From assembly GCF_900142845.1 (NCBI RefSeq), contig NZ_FSRU01000002.1:1178001-1242000 (forward strand): a stretch of 64,000 nt of DNA. Direction: 5' to 3'. Of the stretch, positions 1 through 11,177 are shown piece by piece. The notes under the pieces are model-generated. The model saw nothing but the letters and a program-made list of their open reading frames with translations, was not told the DNA's origin and did not search any database. This stretch comes from Paraburkholderia phenazinium (GTDB lineage Bacteria; Pseudomonadota; Gammaproteobacteria; Burkholderiales; Burkholderiaceae). The translations under genes and the position numbers were made by a program. Every line of letters begins with the position of its first letter. The first letter of the stretch is position 1.

Positions 1-492
1 AACGTTGCTCGCACAGATTCAAACGCGTCGACTGCGCAAGCCTCGTTGTCTGCCCTATTCTCTGCCGCCGAATTACTTCGCGCTACACCTGCATGTCGTT
101 CGTTGTACCTGCGCTTTTTTCCTCAACGCGCAGCGCAAGGTTTTCGTGCACACGTTTCGCGCTGTGTTACATGTTGGGCAGCCTGGCTTGTGCACAGCAC
201 CCGATTGGTTCGTCCATGCAGCGCACGTTTCGTTCACCCTCCATTGCACGCAAACGTACGGTGTCCGACCATGACGCGCGATATCCACAACGCGCTCATG
301 GTCGGCTACTTTCATAACGGGATGTCGGCGGCTCGCGCGCCGGCTTGCATAGGTGTATACGGCTAGGGAGAGGGCTTGGATGCGCCGCCGGCGACAAGGT
401 GGGCGGGCGCGCATCGCTTGAGGTGCCGGCACGGTCTGCCGGCATGCTTGATGAATGGACGACGCGACCGGGCTGGCGCCCGGCCCCGTGCA
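1..492. other. Left-edge region without a recognisable gene
   Basis: Several short overlapping frames are open on both strands, but none has a ribosome binding site, family motif or consistent composition. The first 300 bases are less GC-biased than the rest and rich in Cys and His codons in every frame, which is typical of non-coding sequence. I see no RNA gene or clear repeat here. It may contain the 3' flank of a gene outside the window. Confidence 0.5.
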
Positions 493-1254
493 TCAGGTCA
501 ACTCGATCTCGACTTCGCCCAGCCCGTCGATATGGCCATGCACGATGCCCGCCCGGTCGACCCGGTGCGCGCCCACATAGGAACCGGTGGTAATGGTCCA
601 TTCCGGTTCGATCGTAATGCCCATGGCGGCGCAATGGTTGACGAACCACACCAGCAGTTCGCGCGGATCGCCGACCGGATTGCCGGATGCTTCCGGCACC
701 AGCGACGTGCCGTCGAATGTCAATTCCAGTTCTGGCGAGACGAAATCGAACGTGCGCGCGAATCCCGAGTAGGCCACCGGATGTCCGGCGATCAGCGCGC
801 CGTTGTTCTGCGCGTCGGCCAGTTGCGCGAGCGGGGCGATATTGGGCCACTCGCTGAAGCGGCTATCGACGATCTCGATGGCCGGCAGCACCACGCCGAC
901 CCGCGCGAGCACCTCGTCGCGCGCATAGGCCTCGCCGCGCGGCTCGATCGCCTCGCTGAAGCGGAACGCAATCTCCAGTTCCAGCAGGACGCGGAAAAAC
1001 CCGCCGTGGGCGATGCGCGCGGGCGACCCGAACACCTGCGAAGCCGGAATAGGCGCCCCCGAGGCCGCCCCACCCGGCGCCTTCGCGCCGATTTTCCACG
1101 CGCCGGTCGACTGGCCGAGCCCGGCGATGACCGCCTGCTGGATCGCGTAGGCGGTGGCGGCGTCGGGCGGCAGGCTGTCGGGCGGCGGGGCGTCGATCAG
1201 GCGGTGCTGCCTGCGCGCGTCAACGAGGCGTTGCGCGAGGTCGTGTGGCGTCAT
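493..1254 (-). CDS. 2-keto-4-pentenoate hydratase / fumarylacetoacetate hydrolase-family protein
   Basis: This 253-residue protein belongs to the 2-keto-4-pentenoate hydratase branch of the fumarylacetoacetate hydrolase superfamily, metal-dependent cytosolic enzymes that hydrate 2-hydroxypentadienoate-type products of aromatic meta-cleavage. The metal-site region LELEIAF, followed by the EIVDSRF segment, is characteristic, and the length fits the usual 250-265 residues. I chose the ATG at 1254 because AAAGGA lies just upstream; the frame extends further upstream, but with low-complexity Ala/Arg/Pro sequence. No other meta-cleavage genes adjoin it, so its substrate is unknown. It could equally be a related decarboxylase. 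It lies downstream of, and is separated by a terminator from, the chemoreceptor gene. Confidence 0.8.
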   Translation of the reverse strand: MTPHDLAQRLVDARRQHRLIDAPPPDSLPPDAATAYAIQQAVIAGLGQSTGAWKIGAKAPGGAASGAPIPASQVFGSPARIAHGGFFRVLLELEIAFRFSEAIEPRGEAYARDEVLARVGVVLPAIEIVDSRFSEWPNIAPLAQLADAQNNGALIAGHPVAYSGFARTFDFVSPELELTFDGTSLVPEASGNPVGDPRELLVWFVNHCAAMGITIEPEWTITTGSYVGAHRVDRAGIVHGHIDGLGEVEIELT

Positions 1255-1469
1255 GTCGGTCCTTTCTGGCTGGCGCATTGAATGGTGCGGGATGGCATGA
1301 GCGGAGCCGGGCGCTGCCGCACGGCGCAGCGTTCCAGGCAGGCGAAGCGCGGCGCAACCTGCCGCGCCGGATCCAGTCACCCGCCGAGGCTACCCGGAGA
1401 CAAGCGTAGTCGCGCCCGTCAATGTACCGGATCGCGAGTCGTACCGGGTCGCTTACTACGCTGACAATG

Positions 1470-1504
1470 AAAAAAGACCACGGTTGCGTATGCAACCGTG
1501 GTCT
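1470..1504 (-). terminator. Rho-independent terminator after the chemoreceptor gene
   Basis: A perfect 13-bp stem (1475-1487 with 1492-1504) has a 4-nt loop and, read on the minus strand, is followed by six T residues (1470-1475 on plus). It lies 56 bp past the chemoreceptor stop codon and is a textbook intrinsic terminator. Confidence 0.9.
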
Positions 1505-1559
1505 TCGCCGGTCAGTCTCAAGTTGCCCGTTACGCCGGGTTCGCTCAAGCAAACGCCGC

Positions 1560-3374
1560 TCAGAACGTTTCCCAGTCGTTGTCGCCGCCGGCCGCAGCGG
1601 GCGCCGGGGCTTTGCCCGGCGAGGGGCCTTTGGCCGGCGCCGGTGCACTAGCGGTGCCGGCCGCACCTGACGCGCTTGCAGCAGAAGCGGCTGTCGGCGT
1701 CACAGCCGGCGCTGCCGCCGCTACCCGAGCCCGCGGCGCCGCAGCCGCAGCCGCAGCCGCAGCCGCCTTACGCACTGCAGGCTTCGCAGCCGGGCGATGC
1801 GCGATCGGAGCGGCGGGCGCCTTGAACGCCCCCTCTTCGAGCTGGAACACCGCCACGGCGGTGCGCAGCTTGCCGGCCTGATCTTCGAGCGATTGCGCCG
1901 CCGCAGCCGCCTCTTCCACCAGCGCCGCGTTCTGCTGCGTCACTTCGTCCATCTGCGTGACGGCGCGCGCCACCTGTTCGATGCCGCTGCTCTGCTCCTC
2001 GGAGGCCGCGGCGATTTCGCCCATGATGTCCGTGACGCGCTGCACCGCGCCGATGATCTCGGTCATCGTGCGGCCCGCCTGGTCGACCAGCGCCGAGCCG
2101 GATTGCACCCGCTCCACCGAGGTGTCGATCAGCTCCTTGATTTCCTTCGCCGCAGCCGACGAGCGTTGCGCAAGGCTGCGCACCTCACCGGCCACCACCG
2201 CGAAGCCGCGGCCCTCTTCGCCGGCGCGGGCCGCTTCGACCGCCGCATTGAGCGCCAGAATGTTGGTCTGAAAGGCAATGCCTTCAATAATCGAAATAAT
2301 GTCGGCGATCTTCGCGGAACTCTGGTTGATGTCGCCCATCGTGCCGACCACCTGGCTCACCACCGCGCTGCCCTTGTTGGCAATCTCCGAGGCGTTGGCC
2401 GCCAGCGAACTCGCCTGGCGGGCGTTGTCGGCATTCTGCTTCACGGTGCCGGTCAGTTCATCCATGCTCGACGCGGTTTCCTGCAGCGCCGAGGCCTGCT
2501 CTTCCGTGCGCGAGGACAGATCGATGTTGCCCGCGGCGATCTGGCGCGTCGCCGTGGCAATCGATTCGCTGCCGCCGCGCACCGAACGCACGGTCTCGGT
2601 CAGGCTGCGCTGCATCTTGGCGATGCCTTCGAGCAGTTGGCCCATTTCGTCGCGCGAGGTCACGATCACCGGGCGGCGCAGGTCGCCGGCGGCGATCGCG
2701 TCGAAATGCTCGAGCGCCTCGCCAAGCGGCCGGCCGATCGAGCGGCTGAGCGTCAGATACGAAAACAGCGCCGCCACCAGCCCGACGATCACCGCGACAA
2801 TGCTGATCAGGCGAAACGTCTCGAAGTTGCTCTGGGCAACGTCAAAGCCTGCCTGCGCCTGGGTGAACTGGGACTTGCGCAGGGCGTCGTCGGCGGCCGA
2901 CAGATCGTTGTATTTGACTTGCAGGTCCTTCGCGGCGGCGACGACCTTCGACTGGTCGGACCCGGCCACGATTGCGGCAAACCCGTCCAACGACTGATGC
3001 AGCGTGTCGCGTTTGGCCGATACATCCTGGGCGAGGTGGTCTTCCTCCGCGCCGCGCGGCAGATCGGAATATTTCTTCCACCAGGCGTCCGAGATGGTGC
3101 GCATGGCGCGCGCCCGCTCGACCGTCGCCGCCACTTCCGGGGTCCCGAACAGGAACGCCGCACGATCGAGCGCGAGACGCTCGCGCGCCGCGTAGAGCTC
3201 GGCGTTGCCGATATCGACGGCGCTCGGCATCTCGTTGCTGAACGTCTCGTGATGGGCGTCGTTCGAGCGGCTCATGCCCGTCAGACCGAGAATCCCGATG
3301 GCCAGCAGCAACGCGGCGAGAAAAGCCATCGTCAGACCGATTCGTGCCTTGATGGTGATGCCCTTGTTCAACAT
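1560..3374 (-). CDS. Methyl-accepting chemotaxis protein with C-terminal CheR-docking pentapeptide
   Basis: This 604-residue transmembrane chemoreceptor senses periplasmic ligands and signals through CheW/CheA. TM1 spans about 13-34, a helical Tar-like periplasmic domain about 35-188, TM2 about 189-209 and HAMP about 210-263. The signalling tip around 360-400 carries [18 protein letters not shown]. Residues about 518-596 form an Ala/Pro-rich linker with an uninterrupted poly-Ala run, ending in DNDWETF, which matches the NWETF-type tether that recruits CheR (and CheB) in enteric high-abundance receptors. Absence of che or flagellar genes nearby marks it as a stand-alone receptor locus. The ligand cannot be read from sequence; Tar-like domains commonly bind amino acids or small organic acids. 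Confidence 0.95.
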   Translation of the reverse strand: MLNKGITIKARIGLTMAFLAALLLAIGILGLTGMSRSNDAHHETFSNEMPSAVDIGNAELYAARERLALDRAAFLFGTPEVAATVERARAMRTISDAWWKKYSDLPRGAEEDHLAQDVSAKRDTLHQSLDGFAAIVAGSDQSKVVAAAKDLQVKYNDLSAADDALRKSQFTQAQAGFDVAQSNFETFRLISIVAVIVGLVAALFSYLTLSRSIGRPLGEALEHFDAIAAGDLRRPVIVTSRDEMGQLLEGIAKMQRSLTETVRSVRGGSESIATATRQIAAGNIDLSSRTEEQASALQETASSMDELTGTVKQNADNARQASSLAANASEIANKGSAVVSQVVGTMGDINQSSAKIADIISIIEGIAFQTNILALNAAVEAARAGEEGRGFAVVAGEVRSLAQRSSAAAKEIKELIDTSVERVQSGSALVDQAGRTMTEIIGAVQRVTDIMGEIAAASEEQSSGIEQVARAVTQMDEVTQQNAALVEEAAAAAQSLEDQAGKLRTAVAVFQLEEGAFKAPAAPIAHRPAAKPAVRKAAAAAAAAAAPRARVAAAAPAVTPTAASAASASGAAGTASAPAPAKGPSPGKAPAPAAAGGDNDWETF

Positions 3375-3748
3375 GCTTATTCCTGTGACGTATCCAGTGG
3401 AGGGTGAGCGTGGCGCGAAGTGCTACCTCGATCTGTCCGGCGCTTTAAAGAATCGGCGCTCTAACAGGCGTTTACGGCACTGAGATCCCATACTTAAAGT
3501 TTTTATATGGTCTGAGGAATATGGCGGGGAAAGTTTGTATGAATTACAACAAGGCCGGCGGGGGCGAATGAGGAGGCGTGGGGAAGCTTCCTGGGGAGGC
3601 TTGCGGGGATGGCGCGTCGGGTTCAACGCGCCCCCGGATGGAGGGTCAGGCGGCCGGGCAAGGCTGCGCGGCCGCGTAAGAGCTGACTTTGCGCCGGCGC
3701 TTCTGCCGCAAACCGCCAGCCGGGCCGCGGCAACCCGTGCTCACACCT
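3375..3748. other. Intergenic region between chemoreceptor and rbsR
   Basis: This contains the upstream region of the chemoreceptor and the 3' flank of rbsR. The half nearest the chemoreceptor is relatively AT-rich and holds the sigma-28 candidate listed separately. The half nearest rbsR is GC-rich, and I see no gene in it. Confidence 0.5.
3471..3496 (-). promoter_or_regulatory. Possible sigma-28 (FliA) promoter for the chemoreceptor
   Basis: On the minus strand TAAG is followed after 14 bases by GCCGTAAA, close to the FliA pattern TAAA-N15-GCCGATAA but one base short and with mismatches in both boxes. The position about 95 bases upstream of the start fits a chemoreceptor promoter. This is a motif match by eye only. 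Confidence 0.3.
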
Positions 3749-4801
3749 TTACACCGCTATGCCGTGGCGGCCCGCCCCGGCCCCGGCGCCCGCCCATGCC
3801 GCCGTCGATTCGCGCACGATCAGCCGCGGCGCGACCACCCGCCGGCGCGCCGGTGCGCCGGCCGTGCCGGCGGCGGTGCCGGTGATCCGCTCGATCAGGG
3901 TCTGAGCCGCCATCTCGCCGAGCGCGCGTACCGACTGCCCGACCGTCGAGAGGGCCGGATAGGTGAAACGCCCCAGTTCGATATCGTCGAAACCGATCAC
4001 CGAGCAGTCGCGCGGCACGTTGATGCCGCGCTCCGCAGCGGCGCGCAAGGCGCCGATGCCCATCATGTCGTTGCCGGCGAAGATCGCCGACGGCATCACC
4101 GTCTCGAACAACTGGCTCGCCGCGCGATAGCCGCCGGTGCCCGAAAAATCGCTTTCGACAATCCCGCCCGGCGCAATTTCGATGCCGCGCTCCGCCATCG
4201 CGCGGATAAAGCCGTGCACCCGCATCGCGCTGACGGCCGTGGCAACCGGCCCGGTAATGCAACCGATCTTCACGTGGCCGAGTTCGAGCAGATGGCGCGT
4301 AGCCAGGTAAGCGCCCTTTTCATGGTCGATCTGCACCAGATCCGCCGAGAGTCCCTCGATATTGCGGTCGACCACCACCAGCGGCTCGCGCGCGTCGGCC
4401 AGCGCCTGGGCGAGCACGGCGTCGTCGCCGGCCGAGGCCACGATCAGTCCGTCGATGCGCTTTTCCTGCAGCACCCGCAAATAGTTACGCTGCTTGGCGG
4501 GATCGTCGTCGGAATTGCAGAAGAACACGCAGTAACCGTTGCGCGCGCAACCGTCCTCGATACCGCGCGCCAGCTCCGCGAAATACGGGTTCGTGCTGTT
4601 GGGCACCACCAGTCCGATCGTCGCGGTCGCGCGCGCCTTCAGCGACCGGGCGACCGCCGACGGCACATAGTGGAGTTGACGGATCGCATGTTCGACTTTT
4701 GCGCGCACATCGGCCGACACTGGCCGCGAGTTGTTCACGACGTGTGAAACCGTCGTGAACGACACGCCTGCCACGGCCGCTACATCCTTGATGGTCGCCA
4801 T
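3749..4801 (-). CDS. rbsR: LacI-family ribose operon repressor
   Basis: This 350-residue LacI/GalR regulator has an N-terminal helix-turn-helix (residues about 3-24, IKDVAAVAGVSFTTVSHVVN) and a hinge helix ending near SAVARSLKA. The periplasmic-binding-like effector domain follows, with VIGFDDIELG near its C-terminal side. It is the last gene of rbsBACR, 142 bp past rbsC, so ribose repression of the operon is the likely role. The perfect CGCAAACGTTTGCG palindrome upstream of rbsB is the likely operator. The final 25 residues are a Gly/Ala-rich tail beyond the usual family end. The identity as RbsR rests on operon position and family; direct ribose specificity is inferred. Confidence 0.85.
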   Translation of the reverse strand: MATIKDVAAVAGVSFTTVSHVVNNSRPVSADVRAKVEHAIRQLHYVPSAVARSLKARATATIGLVVPNSTNPYFAELARGIEDGCARNGYCVFFCNSDDDPAKQRNYLRVLQEKRIDGLIVASAGDDAVLAQALADAREPLVVVDRNIEGLSADLVQIDHEKGAYLATRHLLELGHVKIGCITGPVATAVSAMRVHGFIRAMAERGIEIAPGGIVESDFSGTGGYRAASQLFETVMPSAIFAGNDMMGIGALRAAAERGINVPRDCSVIGFDDIELGRFTYPALSTVGQSVRALGEMAAQTLIERITGTAAGTAGAPARRRVVAPRLIVRESTAAWAGAGAGAGRHGIAV

Positions 4802-4943
4802 AACCTGTTGCTCTCCTGCCTGTTTTTCCCGTCAGCGGGTGCGACCTGCACCGTACCGGGCGTTTGCATCAATGACAGATCCAACCTGCTCTATCCACGC
4901 ACTGCCTTCCCCGCTTGCCTGCTGCCACGCCGGCACACCCCGC

Positions 4944-5998
4944 CTAGACCCGCTTGCGGCGGCTGCGATAGGTATCCAGCACCACCGCCACCACGATCAC
5001 CGCGCCGGTGATGATGCGTTTGGTGGGTTCGTTCGCGCCGATCTGCGCGAGCCCCGCCGCCAGCACCGAGATGATCAACACCCCGAAGAAGGTGCTGATC
5101 ACCGAACCCCGCCCACCCATCAGACTCGTACCGCCGATTACGACCGCCGCGATCACCTGCAGTTCGATGCCGTCGCCCGCATTCGGGTCGGCGGCTTCGA
5201 GCCGCGAAATCTGGAACAGCGCCGCGAGCCCGGCGAGCGCCCCCATCAGCGCAAACACGATCACCTTGTACGGGCGCGGATTGACGCCCGCGAGCCGCAC
5301 CGCTTCCTCGTTCGTGCCGATCCCCACAAGGTAACGGCCGAACACCGTGCGCGTGAGCACCAGATGCGCGACCACCATCACCGCCACCGCGATCAGGAAG
5401 GCCGGCGAAATGCCGAAGGCAATCGGGTTCGACAGCACGTCGAAGGCGTCGCCGATATAGGCGGTGCGCGAGTTCGTCATCTGGTACGCAAGGCCGCGCG
5501 CCGCTTCCAGCACGCCGAGCGAAACGATGAACGACGGAATCCGCCAACCCACCGTGATCCCGCCGGTCACCGTGCCGGTCAGCGCGGCCGCTGCCATTCC
5601 GAGGACGGCTGCCGGCAGCGGCGCCCAGTGCCACTTCAGGGCCGCCACGCTGACCACCGACGCGCCCAGCGCCAGCACCGAGCCGACCGACAGGTCGATC
5701 CCGGCGATGATCAGCACGAAGGTCATGCCCACCGCCATCACGACCAGGTCGGGAATCTGGTTGGCGATCGTGCTGAACGTGTCGTAGGTCAGAAAGTGCG
5801 AGCTGAGCAGCGAAAACAGCACGATCATCGCCAGCAGCGCACCTGCCAGACCGAGGTAGTTCGAAAATCCAAGGCGCGTGCCCGCCGGCTTGCCGCTCGC
5901 GAGCGGCGCGGACGGATCGGCCACCGGCGCTGCGCCCGCCGCGCCCGGGTTGACCTGGGCGCTGCCCTGATTGCCGCCCGGCGGGACCGGTTGCTTCG

Positions 5999-6002
<4 letters not shown>
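4944..6002 (-). CDS. rbsC: Ribose ABC transporter permease
   Basis: This 352-residue inner-membrane permease of the RbsC/AraH family forms the translocation channel for D-ribose with RbsA and receives it from RbsB. A polar N-terminal tail of about 45 residues precedes multiple hydrophobic helices. The family segment FVLIIAGIDLSVGS and the cytoplasmic coupling loop around GVNPRPYKV are present. The ATG at 6000-6002 overlaps the rbsA stop codon in an ATGA arrangement, indicating translational coupling. The same frame stays open far upstream across rbsA, but that stretch is an Arg-rich shadow. The protein is slightly longer than the E. coli homolog owing to the N-terminal tail. Confidence 0.93.
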
Positions 6003-7594
<1,592 letters not shown>

Positions 7595-7925
7595 CGCGAT
7601 CCTGGTTCCGGGGCGGCCTCGCATGAGCTTCAGACGGACGACCGCCGGCTGGAGCCCGTGTCGGGCGACCACGTGTCATGCCGGCTCAAGGCAGGTCATG
7701 CGCTGGGCTTCCAGCGCACCCCGTCCCGCCGCGTCCGCCGACATGACGCTTATCTCTGGAATAACGGCGGCAGCGCGGCTTTCTTGAGCGTTTATTGAAT
7801 TGACGCAAGCCGGTGGTCCGAACAGGCCGTCCGGGCGGCCCGGGCGTCCCGTCCAACCCGCAAGGCGCGAGCGCGCCGGACTGCTGCACGAGCGCGCTCC
7901 GTGCCTGTCTTAAGCTGAGCTCAGC
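7595..7925 (-). other. rbsB-rbsA intercistronic region with hairpins
   Basis: There is no gene here. Read on the minus strand, it holds an 18-bp palindrome at the rbsB stop (7911-7928), a GC-rich inverted repeat around 7826-7850 and an 8-bp stem with a 4-nt loop (7699-7706 with 7711-7718) about 100 bases upstream of rbsA. Such structures between a binding protein and its ATPase often stabilise the upstream message or attenuate readthrough, giving an excess of binding protein; that role is inferred. Confidence 0.5.
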
Positions 7926-7928
7926 TTA
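7911..7928. repeat. Palindrome at the rbsB stop codon
   Basis: TAAGCTGAGCTCAGCTTA is a perfect 18-bp palindrome whose right-hand end supplies the TAA stop of rbsB on the minus strand. With no T tract it is not a canonical terminator; as RNA it would form a hairpin just after the stop. Confidence 0.6.
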
Positions 7929-8882
7929 TTTCGTGACCAGATCGACCGGCGTTTCCACCACGCCGGACAATTCGGATTGCTTCTTGTGCTCGCTCAAGGC
8001 CTTGAGCGCCGTATCGATGCCGAACACGGCCTGCTTGGCCGCGTACTGATCGGCGGTGGCGAGCACGCGGCCGTCCTTCAGCATCGGCTTGATGGCGTCG
8101 ATGTCGTCATAGCCGACCACGTAGACCTTGCCCTGCTTGCCGGCCGCGCGCACGGCCGAGACTGCGCCGATAGCCATGTTGTCGTTGCCGCACAGCAGCG
8201 CCTTCAGGTTCGGGTATTCGTTGAGCATCGCCGAAGCGACCGCGTTGCCCTTGTCGATTTCCCACTCGCCCGACTGCACCGAGTCGATCTTCGCGCCGAC
8301 CTGCTGCATGGCCGCCTTGAAGCCGGCGGTGCGTTGCTGCGCGTTGGTGGTGGTCGACACGCCTTCGACGATGGCGACTTCGTCGCCTGCCTTCAGCTTC
8401 TTCGCCAGGTAGTCGCCAACCTTCTGCGCGCCCTTGGCGTTGTTGGGGCCGACGAACGGCACGTTCAGGTCCTTCGACTTGAGCACGTCCGGATCGAGCT
8501 GGTTGTCGATGTTCACCACGATGATGCCGGCATCGACCGCTTTCTTGACCACCGGCACCAGCGCCTTCGAATCGGCCGGCGCCAGCACGATCACATCGAC
8601 CTTCGAGACGATCATCTGCTCGACGATCTGGATCTGGGCCGCCGTGTCCGTCTCGTTCTTGATGCCGTTGGTGATCAGGTCGAACTCGTTGGCGTTGTGT
8701 TTCTGATAGTCCTTCGCGCCGTTTTCCATGGTAAGGAAGAACTCATTGGCGAGCGACTTCATGACGAGCGCCACTTTCGGCTTCTTCGCAGCCTGCGCGT
8801 AAGCCGACGAAAAAGGCAGCGCGGCAGAAGCAGTCAAAGCAACAGCGGCCGCCAGGACGCGGCGGCGAATGCGGTGGTCCAT
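7926..8882 (-). CDS. rbsB: Ribose ABC transporter periplasmic binding protein
   Basis: This 318-residue periplasmic sugar-binding protein is the first gene of the rbs operon. A Sec signal peptide runs from a basic start through a hydrophobic core to a likely cleavage after AYA near residue 29. The mature part has the two-lobed fold signatures of RbsB: VALVMKSLANEFF at the start, DVIVLAPADSKAL in the middle and VVGYDDIDAIKPML near the hinge. I chose the ATG at 8882 over that at 8888 because GGAG then sits at a normal six-base spacing. Upstream lies the CGCAAACGTTTGCG operator. Ribose is the expected ligand from the operon; a related pentose or allose cannot be excluded. Confidence 0.93.
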   Translation of the reverse strand: MDHRIRRRVLAAAVALTASAALPFSSAYAQAAKKPKVALVMKSLANEFFLTMENGAKDYQKHNANEFDLITNGIKNETDTAAQIQIVEQMIVSKVDVIVLAPADSKALVPVVKKAVDAGIIVVNIDNQLDPDVLKSKDLNVPFVGPNNAKGAQKVGDYLAKKLKAGDEVAIVEGVSTTTNAQQRTAGFKAAMQQVGAKIDSVQSGEWEIDKGNAVASAMLNEYPNLKALLCGNDNMAIGAVSAVRAAGKQGKVYVVGYDDIDAIKPMLKDGRVLATADQYAAKQAVFGIDTALKALSEHKKQSELSGVVETPVDLVTK

Positions 8883-8931
8883 GCACATCTCCAGGTTTAT
8901 GGGCTCGGTATGAGCCGTGTTTTTAACTTCG

Positions 8932-8945
8932 CGCAAACGTTTGCG
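8932..8945. promoter_or_regulatory. LacI-type operator of the rbs operon
   Basis: CGCAAACGTTTGCG is a perfect 14-bp palindrome 50 bp upstream of the rbsB start. Its CAAACGTTTG core has the central CG expected of LacI-family operators and resembles RbsR sites. rbsR is the final gene of the same operon, giving a simple feedback circuit. Confidence 0.8.
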
Positions 8946-9155
8946 AGGCCCATTCTCAAGGCAGCCAGTTGTCAGTGTCAACGAGTTGCACTGTTGCACT
9001 GCACAGGCGGCTGGTCCGTTGCGTGCCGTCGCTGCTGGTTTGCCGCCGCCTGCAAGCTTTGCTGGCGGCGGGCCGTTAATGCTGGACCGATATTGCGCAG
9101 GATGCAAGCGGAACACCGGGCGGGCTTGAGGTTATGCGTGGGGATGGGTAGTGAA

Positions 9156-10133
9156 TTAGAGCCAGCCCGCCTTGCGGAAGCGCCACCACAGGAACAGGTC
9201 GACCGTAAACATCACGGCGAGGCAGGCCGGATAGCCGTACTTGTAGTGCAGTTCGGGGATGGTCTGAAAGTTCATGCCGTAGATGCCGGCAATCATCGTC
9301 GGCACGGCGAACAGGGCGGCGAAGGAACCGAGGCGTTTGGTCACCTCGCTCTCGGCCAGCGAGATCATGCCGAGGTCGACCTGGATCGCCGTGACGATCA
9401 TTTCCCGGCGGCCGTCGATGGTCCGCACGATGCGTTCGAGATGGTCGTAGATGTCGCGAAAGTAGGCTTCCATCCCTGAGCACACCTGCGGAACGCGGCC
9501 GCCGCCCAGCTTGCTGATCGCTTCCTGCAACGGCGCGACGTGATGCTGCAGGCTCACGAGCCGGCGCTTGAGCGAATACAGGTCCTCGATGATCGCGCGC
9601 GACGCGCGCAGGTCGTTCTTGACGAAGATCCGGTCTTCGACCTCCTCGATTTCGGCGCCGAGCGCCTCGAGAATCGGGAAATAGCGATCGACGATATCGT
9701 CCGCGAGCGCATACAGCACAAAGCCCGCGCCTTCCTTGAGCAGCTTCGGCTCGCGCTCGCAGCGCGCGCGCACGTCGCTAAAGCCGAAGCGGGTGCGGTG
9801 ACGCACGGAGAGCACGTAGTTCGCGCCGACGAAGACGTCGACCTCGCCGATCAGCAGTTCGTGATCGTCGTCCATCTCGACCGTGTGCATGACCGCGAAC
9901 AGCGACTCGCCGTACTCCTCGATCTTCGGGCGCTGATGGCCCAGCAGCGCGTCTTCGACAGCCAGCTCGTGCAGGCCGAACTCTTCCGTCATCACGGCGA
10001 GTTCTTCCGGACTCGCGTCCTTGAGCGCGACCCAGACGAAGCACTCGGGCCGCGCAACGTATTCGCTGATGTCTTCGATCGGGATGTCGGCGAGTTTGCG
10101 GCCATCCTGGTAGGCCGCGCAATTGATCAGCAT
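9156..10133 (-). CDS. corA: CorA-family magnesium/cobalt transporter
   Basis: This 325-residue protein has a large cytosolic N-terminal domain rich in charged helices (residues 1-265), then TM1 (about 268-288) ending in the YGMNFQ signature (285-290), a short periplasmic loop and TM2 (about 298-318). The GMN motif at the pore mouth binds hydrated Mg2+ in the CorA pentamer. Length and order match family members. The C-terminal tail WRFRKAGWL is basic, as usual. The gene stands alone between rbsB and a lipoprotein gene. Mg2+ uptake is most likely; some paralogs (ZntB, cobalt-linked CorA) carry other divalent ions. Confidence 0.93.
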   Translation of the reverse strand: MLINCAAYQDGRKLADIPIEDISEYVARPECFVWVALKDASPEELAVMTEEFGLHELAVEDALLGHQRPKIEEYGESLFAVMHTVEMDDDHELLIGEVDVFVGANYVLSVRHRTRFGFSDVRARCEREPKLLKEGAGFVLYALADDIVDRYFPILEALGAEIEEVEDRIFVKNDLRASRAIIEDLYSLKRRLVSLQHHVAPLQEAISKLGGGRVPQVCSGMEAYFRDIYDHLERIVRTIDGRREMIVTAIQVDLGMISLAESEVTKRLGSFAALFAVPTMIAGIYGMNFQTIPELHYKYGYPACLAVMFTVDLFLWWRFRKAGWL

Positions 10134-10308
10134 GATGTGGATTACCTTGAAGACAGCGCGGATTGGCGCGCCGTCGCGGTGGTGCCTGACCGCGACAGCG
10201 TGCCTGCGCGTTTGAACACATGACAGCCGCCATGTTAGCGGCTTTGTGTGTCACGGATGTCCGCGAATTGTCACTGCGGCGGAACGCAGCCGCGTGCAAC
10301 GGGAAAGT

Positions 10309-10749
10309 TTATTGTGCTACCCGGTGCAGCTCGATGCGGTGATCGGCGTTGAAGCTGGCCGATGCGCGGTTCGTGTAGCGGGTGTCGGCCGTCACCACGA
10401 AGCGCATTTCCACAATCGGATCGAACTGCGTCGAGACCGCGATGCGGTGCGCGCCGGGACTCAGGTAGAAGACGACGTGCTCGCCGTTCAACAGGTCGGT
10501 GACCTGCTCGCCGTCCACGTACACGAGCGCATCGCGAAAGCGGACGACCAGGTCGCGCGAGCGTTCGCGCCGCACGTCCACGGCGACGAGCCCGTCGCCC
10601 GGCTGGGTGTAGCCCGCCTTGACGATGCGCTCCGCCGGCACCGGCTTGAACGCCACTGGCTCCGCCGGTTCCGAGGCGCAGGCGGCAAGGCAGGCGAGCA
10701 CCACGGCCAGCACTGCGGCTCTCCAGGTGACCAGCAGATGCTTCGGCAT
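10309..10749 (-). CDS. Small putative lipoprotein
   Basis: This 146-residue protein has a lipoprotein signal peptide with lipobox LAAC at residues 21-24, so Cys24 should be lipidated. Alanine follows Cys24, which does not favour inner-membrane retention. The mature part is a compact, beta-rich domain (repeated short strands such as DLVVRFRDALVYVDG and HVVFYLSPGAHRIAVST) resembling PEGA-like or carbohydrate-module folds, but I do not recognise a named family. It is transcribed alone; no function is assigned. Confidence 0.8.
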   Translation of the reverse strand: MPKHLLVTWRAAVLAVVLACLAACASEPAEPVAFKPVPAERIVKAGYTQPGDGLVAVDVRRERSRDLVVRFRDALVYVDGEQVTDLLNGEHVVFYLSPGAHRIAVSTQFDPIVEMRFVVTADTRYTNRASASFNADHRIELHRVAQ

Positions 10750-11018
10750 GGTGCGTCTCCCCTTTTTATGGATGTGGCGTGCGATGGAGCCAGTGTTTTG
10801 CCATCATAGCAACGCGCCGCCAATCCGCCAGCCTGGCCGAATGGCCTACCCCTCACTTGCGCGCGACCTGCAACTTGTTCATGATCGTGACATAGGCGCG
10901 GCACGCCGCTCGCCGGCCACGCAGACTCACGCACACATCGCACCACCGCTGCCTGGCTTCACCCACGAGCCGATGCACGCTGCATCGAGTATCCCCGACT
11001 TCGATCAAGGAGACTGCA

Positions 11019-11177
11019 ATGTGGTATTTCAGCTGGATTCTCGGTATCGGCGTGGCGCTCGGCTTTGGGATCATCAACGTGATGTGGCTCGAAGCGAGCG
11101 GCACGTTCAGCCGTGACGCGGCGCCGAACGACCCGGCTGCCAGCCCGGTTGTCGCGAGCGGAGACAAGCATTTGTGA
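11019..11177 (+). CDS. cydX: CydX/YbgT-family small subunit of cytochrome bd oxidase (orphan)
   Basis: This 52-residue protein starts MWYFSWILGIGVALGFG and continues INVMWLE, the highly conserved CydX/YbgT pattern: one TM helix followed by an acidic residue. CydX stabilises the haem site of the CydAB quinol oxidase in the inner membrane. AAGGAG sits seven bases before the ATG. The C-terminal 27 residues are polar and variable. Unusually, no cydA or cydB is adjacent on either side. Instead its stop overlaps the GTG start of a P-loop kinase (GTGA), so the two are probably co-translated. It may partner a bd oxidase encoded elsewhere. Confidence 0.85.
   Translation: MWYFSWILGIGVALGFGIINVMWLEASGTFSRDAAPNDPAASPVVASGDKHL

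Noticed and set aside
73..432. Minus-strand ORF at the left edge
   Set aside because: No ribosome binding site, Arg/Cys-rich, overlaps other equally long frames.
1797..3407. Plus-strand open frame opposite the chemoreceptor
   Set aside because: Arg/His-rich antisense shadow with no motifs.
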